Origin: Thermoplasmata archaeon | GTDB taxonomy: Archaea > Thermoplasmatota > Thermoplasmata > UBA184 | Direction: 5' to 3' | Length of the DNA stretch: 8,630 nt | NCBI GenBank assembly: GCA_021826525.1 | Contig: JAKAZU010000034.1 | Location: forward strand, 1 to 8,630 | Shown here: positions 1 through 6,879 of the stretch, piece by piece | Position numbering within the stretch: position 1 is the first letter of the stretch | Layout of the letters: every line of letters starts with the position of its first letter | The notes under the pieces: model-generated | What the model was told of the DNA's origin: nothing | Databases searched by the model: none | What the model saw: the letters and a program-made list of their open reading frames with translations, nothing else | Made by a program: the position numbers and the translations under genes

Positions 1-2
1 CA

Positions 3-944
3 TTGCGGCAGAAGATCGCCGAGCGATACCGCGCCGGGGCTCCCGAAACGAGCCGAGACAATGTGATCATCACCGCGGGCGGATCGGAGGGGCTGATGGC
101 GACCGCGTTCGCGCTGTACGATCCCGGGGACGAGATCCTGGTCCCGGACCCGGGCTTCGTTCTGTACGCGCCCCACGCCCGACTCCTCGGAGCGGAACCG
201 GTGGCGTACGCGCTCGACGAGAAGCGGGCGTTTCTGCCCGACATCGGATCGATCGAGCGGCTCGTGACCGCACGCACCCGGGCGATCGTGGTCAACAGCC
301 CATCGAACCCGACCGGCGCGGTCCTTCCGGAGAAGACGGTCGAGGAGATCATCGCGCTCGCGGAGCGGCACGATCTGCACATTGTCTCCGATGAGGTGTA
401 CGATCAGATCGTCTACGACCGGCCGGTGACGTCGTTCTGGGGCCGCACCGATCGCGCGGTCGTGGTGAACTCCTTCAGCAAGACGCTCGCGGCGACCGGC
501 TGGCGGGTCGGGTTCCTCGTCGCTCCCCGCGCCCTCGCGGTCGAGATCAACAAGATGCACTACCACATCATCGCCTGCGCCTCCACGCCGGCCCAAAGCG
601 CGGTCCTTGCCGGGCTCGAGGGCGGACTGAGCTCAACACGGGCGATGACCCGGGAGTTCCAGGCGCGACGGGCGATCGTGCTCCGCGAGCTCGCCCGCTG
701 CCCGGGAGTGACGTGCGTTCCGCCGGCGGGCGCGTTCTACGCCTTCCCTCGGTTCTCCTGGCCTCAGACCGCGACGGAAGCGGCGCAGGCGCTCCTCTCC
801 CGGGGCCTCATCACGACGCCGGGCGATGCCTTCGGATCTCGGGGGGCGAGGCATCTGCGTATCTCCTTCGCGGCATCGCGCACGGATCTGACTCGTGGTC
901 TCGCCCTTCTCCGCGAGTACGCCCAGGAAGCGAGCCGCGCATGA
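3..944 (+). CDS. PLP-dependent class I/II aminotransferase, 5'-truncated
   Basis: Partial gene with 313 residues visible. The frame is open to the window edge, and the TTG at base 3 is very unlikely to be the true start. The PLP-binding lysine is residue 160, in a VNSFSKTLAATGWRVG segment. In aspartate-aminotransferase-like enzymes of fold type I (subgroup I-gamma) it lies near residue 235, so about 70-75 residues are missing. Other family residues present are the NPTG loop (102-105), the SDEVYD segment whose Asp130 should pair with the PLP ring nitrogen and Tyr133, and Arg286 in HLRISFA, which should bind the substrate alpha-carboxylate. It is a soluble cytoplasmic enzyme that moves an amino group from an amino acid to a 2-oxo acid. 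The exact substrate cannot be read from the sequence. The stop TGA overlaps the ATG of a possible small gene. It converges on the glycosyltransferase operon and is not part of it. Confidence 0.93.
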   Translation: MRQKIAERYRAGAPETSRDNVIITAGGSEGLMATAFALYDPGDEILVPDPGFVLYAPHARLLGAEPVAYALDEKRAFLPDIGSIERLVTARTRAIVVNSPSNPTGAVLPEKTVEEIIALAERHDLHIVSDEVYDQIVYDRPVTSFWGRTDRAVVVNSFSKTLAATGWRVGFLVAPRALAVEINKMHYHIIACASTPAQSAVLAGLEGGLSSTRAMTREFQARRAIVLRELARCPGVTCVPPAGAFYAFPRFSWPQTATEAAQALLSRGLITTPGDAFGSRGARHLRISFAASRTDLTRGLALLREYAQEASRA

Positions 945-1078
945 TGCCCCGCCTCATCGCGTTCGGGCTGCGGACCTTATCGATCGTGCGCCCGGAGCCG
1001 GTGCGGCGCGATATCGAGCATATCGCGGAAGAGCTCGAGCGGCTAGATCGAATGGGTCCGCGATCCGCCCAGCACTGA
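941..1078 (+). CDS. possible small protein (45 aa) coupled to the aminotransferase
   Basis: ATG at 941 overlaps the aminotransferase stop as ATGA, the usual arrangement for translational coupling. The product begins MMPRLIAFGLRTLSIV and continues into a charged, probably helical stretch (PVRRDIEHIAEELERLDRM, residues 19-37). Third codon positions are strongly G/C: in the first 34 codons I count only four ending in A or T, which is what real genes here look like. The last 36 bases overlap the 3' end of the convergent glycosyltransferase, and G/C bias at third positions falls off there. I do not recognise a family. The N-terminal half is hydrophobic but too short and too arginine-rich to call a membrane segment. 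It may be a real small coupled gene, or a chance frame following the stop. Confidence 0.42.
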   Translation: MMPRLIAFGLRTLSIVRPEPVRRDIEHIAEELERLDRMGPRSAQH

Positions 1079-2212
1079 CCGGTAGAGCGCGCGGTGGCGG
1101 TCCGTTGCGAGGTCCCAGTCGTATGCTCGGACGCGTTCGGAAGCAACGACGGTCCGGCGTCGGGTGTCCTCGGATCCGGCGAAAGCCTCCCGAAGACCAT
1201 CGGCGAGACGTTCCGCGTCCCCGTACGGGACGAGGCAACCCGCGCGGCCCCCATCGAGGACCTCGGGAACTCCTCCGACGGCGGTCGCGACGATCGGCAC
1301 CCCGGCGGCCATCGACTCGAGGAGGACGAGCCCGAAGGCCTCCCACTCGGACGGAAGTACGAACACGGAGGCGCCCCGGACGATGGCGCGGTAGCGGTCG
1401 GCGTCGTCGACGTGCCCGAGGAAACGCACGAGATCGGCGACCCCGCGCTCACGGGCCCGTGCTTCCACCGTCGCCCGCTCCCCCCAGTCCGATCCCATCA
1501 AGAGCAGCGGTCGCCGCTCGCCGGGAGGGAGCCGGGCCAGCGCGTCCACCAGCAGAGGGAGGCCCTTGTTGGGCGCGATCCGACCGACGAAGAGGAAGTA
1601 GCCGCTCGGGAGATCGTCGACGGATCGTGCCGACGTCTTTGCCCACAGCGACAGATCGATCCCGGGCGGGATGATGTGGATGCGGTCGGCAGGAGCGAAC
1701 TTCCCGACGAGCCTCGCCTCGAGCTCGGTTTCGACCACGAGCGCGCGGGCGACCCGATAGGCGCTCGCTCCGAAGCCGACGTCCTGGACTCGCAACAGGC
1801 CCCGACGCAACGCGCTCTCGCTCGCGTCGGCCGGGTGATAGTGCGTGGACACGACGAACGGCACCTGCCGCTCCCGCGCGACGAGCGCGCTCTGTAGGAC
1901 GTGTCCATAGCGATGCGAATGCGCGTGGATCACGTCGGCCTCGCTGCTCGCGAGCGCATCGATCAGGCCGATCATCGAGGGCATGCTGACACCAGGGACC
2001 GGGTAGCGGCGCAGCCGGAATCGCTCTACCGGCATGCCGTCGACGGCCGGCGCCCAGTCGGTCCGACGCTCCCAACGCCCTTCGTCGTAGAGGTCGCTCG
2101 CGTAGATGCGCACCGGGTCCCCGCGGGCGACACAGCGTCGCCCAACCTCGCGTACGCAGGTCTCCACGCCTCCCGGCGCGTCGAAGCGAAAGGTCACCTG
2201 GGCGATCTTCAC
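1043..2212 (-). CDS. GT4 family glycosyltransferase (last gene of the sulfosugar operon)
   Basis: 389 residues from a GTG at 2212, the usual length for GT-B fold GT4 retaining transferases. The start is set by the N-terminal beta strand and glycine loop (VKIAQVTFRFDAPGGVE) and by a GGAGG 10 bases upstream. The open frame extends far upstream, but that extension is out-of-frame shadow of the preceding gene. Features: HAHSHRYG (96-103) in the acceptor-side domain; FVGRIAPNKG (208-217), with Arg211 and Lys216 expected to contact the donor diphosphate; and the E-x7-E signature Glu291/Glu299 in SEWEAFGLVLLES. No signal peptide or membrane span is seen, so it is probably a peripheral enzyme on the cytoplasmic membrane face. 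Its GTG overlaps the stop of the upstream paralogue (GTGA), implying coupled translation. From context it likely uses UDP-sulfoquinovose or UDP-glucose; donor and acceptor are unproven. Its 3' end overlaps the convergent small frame by 36 bases. Confidence 0.92.
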   Translation of the reverse strand: MKIAQVTFRFDAPGGVETCVREVGRRCVARGDPVRIYASDLYDEGRWERRTDWAPAVDGMPVERFRLRRYPVPGVSMPSMIGLIDALASSEADVIHAHSHRYGHVLQSALVARERQVPFVVSTHYHPADASESALRRGLLRVQDVGFGASAYRVARALVVETELEARLVGKFAPADRIHIIPPGIDLSLWAKTSARSVDDLPSGYFLFVGRIAPNKGLPLLVDALARLPPGERRPLLLMGSDWGERATVEARARERGVADLVRFLGHVDDADRYRAIVRGASVFVLPSEWEAFGLVLLESMAAGVPIVATAVGGVPEVLDGGRAGCLVPYGDAERLADGLREAFAGSEDTRRRTVVASERVRAYDWDLATDRHRALYRSVLGGSRTHSI

Positions 2213-3387
2213 GCGTTCCGGGCCTCCGCATAGATCGCCTCGAGCCGGTCGGCGACGAGCGTCCAGCGGTACTGAGGGACGATGCGATCGCGCCCGTAGG
2301 CTCCCAGCGCCTCGGTGCCGACGGGATCCGCCCATAGCCGTTCGATCGCCTCGCGCAATCGCCCCGAGTCCCCCGGCGGAACGAGGAGGCCCGCACGGCC
2401 GTCCTCCACGAACTCCGGGATCCCGCCGACGCGGGTCGCGATGACCGCCGTTCCCTGCCCCATCGCTTCGAGGAGCACGAGGCCGAACGCCTCGTACTCG
2501 CTGGGGAGGACGAAGAACCGAGCCTCGCGGAACGCGGCGGCGAGCATCGCGTCGTCGGGGACCCATCCGAGCAGGTGGACCTGGTCCGCGATGCCGAGCT
2601 GGCGGACGCGGGCCTGCAGGACCGCCTGCATGCCCCCGTCCGGCCCGATCAGCACGAGCGACGCGGTCGGCTCGCGGCGGGCGAGCGGAGCGAACGCCTC
2701 GAGCAGCGCGCCCAGTCCTTTGTTCGATGCGAGGCGTCCCACGAAGAGCACGTAGGGGCCCGAGATCCCGTAGCGGGCCCGGAACTGTACGCCGTCCGCC
2801 GGTGCGGGGAACGGGGTGTACCCGGGAGGTACGATGCGCACGGGAGGCAGCGGGATCGAGAGCGCACGGAGGAGCCGCTCCTCTTCTTGGCTCTGGACGA
2901 TCAGGCGCGCGGCGTCCGCGACGATCGGCGCGGCGAATCGCCGATCGTAGAGCCGGCGCAGGCGGTGTCGAAACCAGCCACCCTCGATCGAAGTGATCGG
3001 GTGGAAGTGAGCGGTCAGGACGTACGGAGTCCCGGTCCGCCGGTGGTACCGATGGGCGATCGCGACCTGATGGGTGCCGTAGGTGTGGGCGTGCACGACG
3101 TCGACCGGGTCGGCTTCGAGGGCTCGCATCAGTCCTCGGAAGAAAGGATAGTGGAGTCCACCCGGGAGCGACCATACGGGAAGCCTCTCGATCGTCCCGA
3201 ACGCGGTTCGCTCCTGTCGGGGCACGCTCGCGGGAAGTCGCTCCCACGGATATTCTCGGTACAGATCGCTCGTCAGGACGCGCACGGTATGCCCGCGCGC
3301 GCCGAGCTCCGCGCTAATCTCGGCGACATGCCGCTCAACGCCGCCCAGACCCGGGGGATAGCGTGTGGACAGTTGCGCGAGCTTCAC
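2209..3387 (-). CDS. GT4 family glycosyltransferase (paralogue of the next gene)
   Basis: 392 residues from GTG at 3387, chosen because the canonical first strand and glycine loop (VKLAQLSTRYPPGLGGVE) begin there. No convincing Shine-Dalgarno lies before it, and the gene starts 7 bases after the M20 hydrolase stop, so reinitiation by ribosomes finishing that gene is plausible. Motifs: VVHAHTYG (97-104), TAHFHP (125-130), FVGRLASNKG (215-224) with Arg218 and Lys223, and E-x7-E Glu299/Glu307 in SEYEAFGLVLLEA, then GGIPEFV (321-327). It is clearly related along its whole length to the downstream gene (shared SDLYxExxWER, HAHxxxYG and SExEAFGLVLLE blocks), so the pair arose by duplication. GT4 enzymes are retaining transferases using nucleotide-sugar donors; cyanobacterial SqdX, which makes sulfoquinovosyl lipid, is in this family. 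That it handles sulfoquinovose is inferred from the operon only. Confidence 0.92.
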   Translation of the reverse strand: MKLAQLSTRYPPGLGGVERHVAEISAELGARGHTVRVLTSDLYREYPWERLPASVPRQERTAFGTIERLPVWSLPGGLHYPFFRGLMRALEADPVDVVHAHTYGTHQVAIAHRYHRRTGTPYVLTAHFHPITSIEGGWFRHRLRRLYDRRFAAPIVADAARLIVQSQEEERLLRALSIPLPPVRIVPPGYTPFPAPADGVQFRARYGISGPYVLFVGRLASNKGLGALLEAFAPLARREPTASLVLIGPDGGMQAVLQARVRQLGIADQVHLLGWVPDDAMLAAAFREARFFVLPSEYEAFGLVLLEAMGQGTAVIATRVGGIPEFVEDGRAGLLVPPGDSGRLREAIERLWADPVGTEALGAYGRDRIVPQYRWTLVADRLEAIYAEARNA

Positions 3388-3394
3388 GTGCGAA

Positions 3395-4474
3395 CTACGT
3401 GGCGGCCCGGGGGGAGAGCAACCGCTGGGCGTACTTCTTGTAGACCTCGGTGGCGCGCGCGACGGATTCGATCTTGACGTACTCGTTCGCCTGGTGGGAG
3501 AGTTCCTCCTCACCGGCGCCGTAGATGACCACGCGTGGATTGACCTGCGTGTAATGGACCGCCTCGGACGCGTGCACGAGGACGGTCGTCTCCCCGCCCG
3601 AGACCTCCCTAAGGAGTCGAACGTGGGGGGCGTTCGGATCGATCTGGATCGATGGAAGAGAGACGAGCCGGCGCAGCGTGAACGGGGTCTTGATCCGCCG
3701 CAGGTGCTCCTCGATCTCGCGGTAGAGCTGGTCGGGGGAGTACGGGGGCGGGAAACGGATATCGACCTCGGCCGTGGCCTTGTTCGGCACCACGTTGAGC
3801 CGGTTCCCTCCGTGGAACGTCCCGAGGTTCATCGTCACCGTCCCGAGCTCCGGGTGCGCGATCCGGCCCTTGAACGACTCCAGCCCCCGAACGATCCGCA
3901 TCATCTTGGAGATGGCGTTCTCCCCGAGATGAGGCATCGCGCCGTGCGCCGCCTTCCCCCGCGTCTCGATCGCGATATCGAGGACTCCTTTCTCCGCGTG
4001 GGCCACCCGCAGTCCGGTCGGCTCCCCGACGACGATCGCCTTCGCTCGGCGCATCGGCAGCGTCTTGGAGAGCGCCGCCGCCCCTTGCATCGTCGTCTCC
4101 TCGTCGGTGGTGAACGCGAGCACCACCGGCACCTTCCTCAGCACGAGATCTGCCGCGGCCTGCAGCATCGCGACGACCGTTCCCTTCATGTCGGCCGCGC
4201 CGCGACCGTACAGTCGCCCGGAGGCGACCTGGCTCTGCGAGAAGCTCCAGTAGTCCCCGATCGGAGGAGTGTCGAGATGGCCGGAGAGGACCAGCCCGCC
4301 CTGCCCGTACTCCGCGAGCAGCGCCGGGGATTGCGCATCCCCGAACAGGGTGTTGCGCATGTGGATCTGGTCGGTGAACGACTGAACGTAGTCGAGAACC
4401 TCCTGCTTGTCGGAGAATGGGTCGCTCGGGATCTTGACGAGTTCGGCGAGCATATCGACCATCTGACGTTTCAT
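3395..4474 (-). CDS. M20 family metallohydrolase (ArgE/DapE/LysK-like)
   Basis: 359 residues from ATG at 4474, close to the usual 350-400 of M20 amidohydrolases/peptidases. The open frame continues upstream but without homology. All expected di-zinc residues are visible: His66 and catalytic Asp68 (SGHLDTPP), bridging Asp95 (GRGAADMKG), catalytic Glu125 and metal ligand Glu126 (TTDEET), Glu151 (GEPTG) and His327 (SHQANEY). His177 (KAAHGAMPHLG) and the NVVPNKATAEVDIRFP strand mark the dimerization/lid domain. The enzyme should hydrolyse an amide, typically removing an acyl group or a short peptide bond in the cytoplasm. The substrate cannot be assigned. No arginine or lysine biosynthesis genes are nearby, whereas it sits inside a predicted sulfosugar operon. 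It might therefore de-N-acylate a sugar or lipid intermediate, or it might be an unrelated passenger. A weak AGGTGG lies 10 bases before the start, and a separate box-A-like element lies further upstream. Confidence 0.9.
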   Translation of the reverse strand: MKRQMVDMLAELVKIPSDPFSDKQEVLDYVQSFTDQIHMRNTLFGDAQSPALLAEYGQGGLVLSGHLDTPPIGDYWSFSQSQVASGRLYGRGAADMKGTVVAMLQAAADLVLRKVPVVLAFTTDEETTMQGAAALSKTLPMRRAKAIVVGEPTGLRVAHAEKGVLDIAIETRGKAAHGAMPHLGENAISKMMRIVRGLESFKGRIAHPELGTVTMNLGTFHGGNRLNVVPNKATAEVDIRFPPPYSPDQLYREIEEHLRRIKTPFTLRRLVSLPSIQIDPNAPHVRLLREVSGGETTVLVHASEAVHYTQVNPRVVIYGAGEEELSHQANEYVKIESVARATEVYKKYAQRLLSPRAAT

Positions 4475-4552
4475 GGGGAATGAGCCACCTGGCCCCTCGA
4501 CGCGGGCGGGATGCGCGCGCGGTCGGGCCGTCCTCCCCCACCGCCCGGCGGA

Positions 4553-4560
4553 GCTTAATC
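4553..4560 (-). promoter_or_regulatory. candidate box A (TATA-like) before the M20 gene
   Basis: The minus strand reads GATTAAGC in an otherwise GC-rich 95-base spacer between the nucleotidyltransferase stop and the M20 start. It resembles the ATTAAGC element in front of sqdB. By eye TTAA occurs only twice in the window, at these two places. The distance to the ATG (about 80 bases) implies an untranslated leader near 55 bases, so this may give the last three operon genes their own promoter. The rest of the spacer (4475-4552) is GC-rich and shows nothing else I can name. Confidence 0.35.
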
Positions 4561-4569
4561 TCTCTCCTC

Positions 4570-5460
4570 TCAGGAATGGGGGCGAGCGCGGAGCGCGCGC
4601 GTTCGGGTCGCTTGGAGCGCAGCGGCATATCCTTCCGGCGATCCGACGGATTTCCATAGGCCACTCCCCGGATCGAGCACGAGGGCCGAGATCCGTCCTC
4701 CCGCAGCGAGGAGGGCCGCGATCCCATCCGTCACTTCGAGCTCGCCGGACTCCCGGTGGCGCGCGCGTTCGCGAAGCACCCTCCATATCCCCGGCCCGAA
4801 GGCGTAGACCGCCGTCGCCGCCCAGTGCGAGCGGGGACGCGCCGGCTTTTCGAGCATCGCGCGCACGTCGATGCGGCGCACCCCCGCGAACGGCCGGCTC
4901 GCGCTGCCTTCGATCACTCCGTACCGTCTCGGGTCTGCGACCCGGCGGACCAGAAGGACCGCATCCAGGTCTTCGCGTTCCCGGAGCCGGGCCATCGTCC
5001 GGACAACGGCTCCGCGCTCCGGCTCCAGGAGCGCGGCATCCCCCGCGTGGAGGACGAAGGGTCGGTCGCCCACGGATGGCGCCGCGCACAAGACCGCGTC
5101 CCCGAACCCGCGAGGGTGGGGTTGGACCGCGAACCGAATGGTCAGCCGCTCGAGCGTCCGGTAGAGCTTCCGGGTCTCTCCGAGGCGCTCCGGCTGGTGG
5201 GCATGGCGGCGCAGGAGCGCCGGGTCGACTCGGAAGTACCCGCGCACGAATGCGAGGTCCTCCCGCCGGACGACCAGGGTAAGGTCCTCGATCCCAGCGC
5301 TGGCCAGGGTCTCCACCGAGAGCAGGGCGACGGGTTTCAGCACCGGCGGGCCGTCCCGGACGGCGGCGCGGTCGAACAGCGGAAGGAACTCCTTGCGCAA
5401 GCCGTGCGTCCAAGGGAGCATCCGGCTCCCGTCGCCCGCGAGGGTCACGACACCGCGCAC
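4570..5460 (-). CDS. GalU-like sugar-1-phosphate nucleotidyltransferase
   Basis: 296 residues from GTG at 5460, a typical length for UTP-glucose-1-phosphate uridylyltransferase-like proteins. The start is 4 bases after the sqdB stop, with GGTGA overlapping that stop as a likely ribosome binding site; a second in-frame GTG four codons on is an alternative. The Rossmann-like nucleotide signature is LAGDGSRMLPWT (7-18), followed by RKEFLPLF (22-29). Further GalU-like blocks are GFGDAVLCA (118-126), the metal-binding HAGDAA (138-143), YGVIEG (180-185), MLEKPARP (202-209), ELEVTDGIAALL (240-251) and SVGSPEGYAAAL (271-282). It should condense a nucleoside triphosphate with a sugar-1-phosphate, releasing pyrophosphate. 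With the UDP-glucose-consuming SqdB directly upstream, UTP plus glucose-1-phosphate is the likely reaction. The signature is somewhat altered (D-G-S-R for G-x-G-T-R; GDA where GDD is common), so another sugar is possible. Confidence 0.87.
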   Translation of the reverse strand: MRGVVTLAGDGSRMLPWTHGLRKEFLPLFDRAAVRDGPPVLKPVALLSVETLASAGIEDLTLVVRREDLAFVRGYFRVDPALLRRHAHQPERLGETRKLYRTLERLTIRFAVQPHPRGFGDAVLCAAPSVGDRPFVLHAGDAALLEPERGAVVRTMARLREREDLDAVLLVRRVADPRRYGVIEGSASRPFAGVRRIDVRAMLEKPARPRSHWAATAVYAFGPGIWRVLRERARHRESGELEVTDGIAALLAAGGRISALVLDPGSGLWKSVGSPEGYAAALQATRTRALRARPHS

Positions 5461-5464
5461 GCGC

Positions 5465-6706
5465 TCACCGATCCTGGACGGGAGGCGGCGGCTCCGCGCT
5501 CGGCGGCGCCGAGGAAGCGGCGACCCGAGCGTTCAGCGCCGCCGGGTTGTCCGCGCGACGCCAGCCGATCGTCGGCATCACCACGTGGCGGCGGGCTTCC
5601 AGGCGACGTCGGTAGCGAAGCAGGTCAGTGAACATCTCCCGCACCACCTCGGAGAGCTCGCGCGTGCGTTGGTATCCGAGAGCGTAGAGGCGTTCGTGGA
5701 TCGGGGCGTAGTAGTGCTGCTCGGCCTCGATACGGGGATCCGGGGGGTGCTCGATCCGGGGGGAGAGCCCGAGCTCGGTCGCGATCTGGTGCGTGGTCTC
5801 CGCGAGCTGGTTGACGGAGTACGCCGCGTCGAACTGGTTGAACACGCGGTACTCGCCCCGGTCCGCGGGATGCTCGACAGCGAGCCGGAGGGATTGGACG
5901 GAATCCTCCAGCGCGATGAACCCGCGGATCTGCTCGCCCTTGCCATAGGGAGTGATCGGGAGCCCGAGTACCGCTTGCGCGATGAACCGGTTGAGGGCGG
6001 TCCCCCACGTCTCGTCGAAGTCGAATCGGGTCAGCAGTCGTCGATCGGTCATCTCGGCCGTTCGGATCCCGTAGATGACCCCCTGCATGACGTCGGTCGC
6101 GCGCAGATCGAAGATCTTCGACGCGAACATGACGTCGCCGGAGTCGAAGACCTTGCTCCAGTGGTACCACGACCCGGCCTGGCGGGGGAAGGGCAAGCGG
6201 TCCTTGCGGCCCCGGTACTCGATCTCGAAGAATCCTTCGGGGATGTCGACGTTGGGGGTCCCGTACTCCCCCATCGTTCCCATCTTGACGAGGTGGGCGT
6301 CGGGGCAGTGGTCGCGCATCGCGTAGACGAGATGGAGCGTGCCGACCACGTTGTCGACTTGCGTCGTGACCGCATGGTGGACGTCGATCATCGAGTACGG
6401 GGCGCTTCGCTGCTCCGCGAGGTGCACGATCGCGTCGGGGCGCTCCTCCTCGAGCACGCGGGCGACGAAATCATAGCGCCCGAGGTCGCCTCGGTGGAAG
6501 GGGAGCTCCTTGCCGAGGAGCTGGTTCACGAGGCTCTGGCGCTGAGCGAACGACGGGATGGGGGTGGCCGACCAGCTGCCGACCTCTCGGACCCTGCGAC
6601 GGGTGACGAAGTTGTCGACGCCGACGACGTCGTGCCCCCGGGACAGTAGATGGAGCGCGAGGGGCCAGCCGGAGTAGCCGTCGATCCCGGTGATGAGGAC
6701 CTTCAT
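5465..6706 (-). CDS. sqdB: UDP-sulfoquinovose synthase (SQD1/SqdB/Agl3-like)
   Basis: 413 residues from ATG at 6706, with GAGGAG three bases before the start. It is an extended short-chain dehydrogenase. The N-terminal NAD loop is ITGIDGYSGWPLA (5-17), closely like plant SQD1 (GGDGYCGW). Further SQD1 blocks are HLAEQRSAPYSMID (95-108), KMGTMGEYGTPNVDI (141-155), YHWSKVFDS (181-189), ALNRFIAQA (237-245), YGKGEQIRGF (254-263), YRVFNQF (286-292) and IEAEQHYY (326-333). The catalytic triad equivalents are Thr144, Tyr181 and Lys185. The enzyme converts UDP-glucose and sulfite to UDP-sulfoquinovose with bound NAD+; Agl3 of Sulfolobus does this for N-glycan synthesis. The last 20 or so residues (from about 391) are a Pro/Ala/Ser-rich tail not expected in the family. 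It is the first gene of the minus-strand operon, directly followed by the enzyme expected to supply UDP-glucose. Confidence 0.95.
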   Translation of the reverse strand: MKVLITGIDGYSGWPLALHLLSRGHDVVGVDNFVTRRRVREVGSWSATPIPSFAQRQSLVNQLLGKELPFHRGDLGRYDFVARVLEEERPDAIVHLAEQRSAPYSMIDVHHAVTTQVDNVVGTLHLVYAMRDHCPDAHLVKMGTMGEYGTPNVDIPEGFFEIEYRGRKDRLPFPRQAGSWYHWSKVFDSGDVMFASKIFDLRATDVMQGVIYGIRTAEMTDRRLLTRFDFDETWGTALNRFIAQAVLGLPITPYGKGEQIRGFIALEDSVQSLRLAVEHPADRGEYRVFNQFDAAYSVNQLAETTHQIATELGLSPRIEHPPDPRIEAEQHYYAPIHERLYALGYQRTRELSEVVREMFTDLLRYRRRLEARRHVVMPTIGWRRADNPAALNARVAASSAPPSAEPPPPVQDR

Positions 6707-6740
6707 GCGCTCCTCTCGACGCGCTCCGATGCGAACCGCC

Positions 6741-6750
6741 GCTTAATGGC
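6741..6750 (-). promoter_or_regulatory. candidate box A for the sqdB operon
   Basis: The minus strand reads GCCATTAAGC about 37 bases before the sqdB ATG. A start of transcription about 25 bases downstream would leave a leader of roughly 10-15 bases holding the GAGGAG ribosome binding site at 6715-6710. This AT-rich patch stands out in a GC-rich spacer and matches the archaeal box A position. It is inferred from position and composition only. Confidence 0.5.
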
Positions 6751-6814
6751 TCCGGGGACCCCCGCCAGCGCCGAGCGGGCCTGAGGCCGGGGCCCGGGAT
6801 TCCTCGGTGGGGAG

Positions 6815-6829
6815 CGAAACCGCATAAGC
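6815..6829 (+). promoter_or_regulatory. candidate BRE plus box A for the PAC2 gene
   Basis: CGAAAC (6815-6820), a good match to the archaeal TFB-recognition element, is followed by GCATAAGC (6822-6829) as a box-A-like element. Transcription would begin near 6850. That lies downstream of the ATG at 6843, so the ATG should not be in the transcript; the GTG at 6885 with its own ribosome binding site is preferred. Together with the sqdB element about 75 bases away on the other strand, this makes 6707-6884 a divergent promoter region. The rest of that spacer (6751-6814) is GC-rich with no recognisable feature. Confidence 0.5.
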
Positions 6830-6872
6830 GCGGCCGTCTTTCATGAGCCGGTCGAGCGCGCCGAGCCATTCG

Positions 6873-6879
6873 AGGGAGG
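6873..6879 (+). promoter_or_regulatory. Shine-Dalgarno AGGGAGG fixing the PAC2 start
   Basis: AGGGAGG ends five bases before GTG at 6885, ideal spacing for pairing with the 16S rRNA 3' end. It argues for the GTG over the in-frame ATG 14 codons upstream (6843), whose extra residues (MSRSSAPSHSREAN) do not look like PAC2 sequence. Confidence 0.7.

Noticed and set aside
3..944. Aminotransferase as a sulfite-supplying cysteate aminotransferase for the sulfosugar pathway
   Set aside because: It is convergent to the operon, its substrate cannot be read from the visible residues, and adjacency alone is too weak to support this.
2213..3247. Long N-terminal extension of the downstream GT4 frame (would give 734 residues)
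   Set aside because: The extra sequence is Arg/Pro-rich, antisense-frame-like and covers the upstream GT4 gene in another frame. The GT-B fold starts at the GTG at 2212.
3365..4483. 372-residue plus-strand open frame opposite the M20 gene
   Set aside because: The composition is typical of an antisense shadow (Arg, Asp, Val, Leu repeats), while the minus strand has a complete set of M20 catalytic residues.
4475..5413. Long N-terminal extension of the M20 frame (would give 672 residues)
   Set aside because: It is an Arg/Pro/Gly-rich shadow of the nucleotidyltransferase gene. M20 homology begins at the ATG at 4474.
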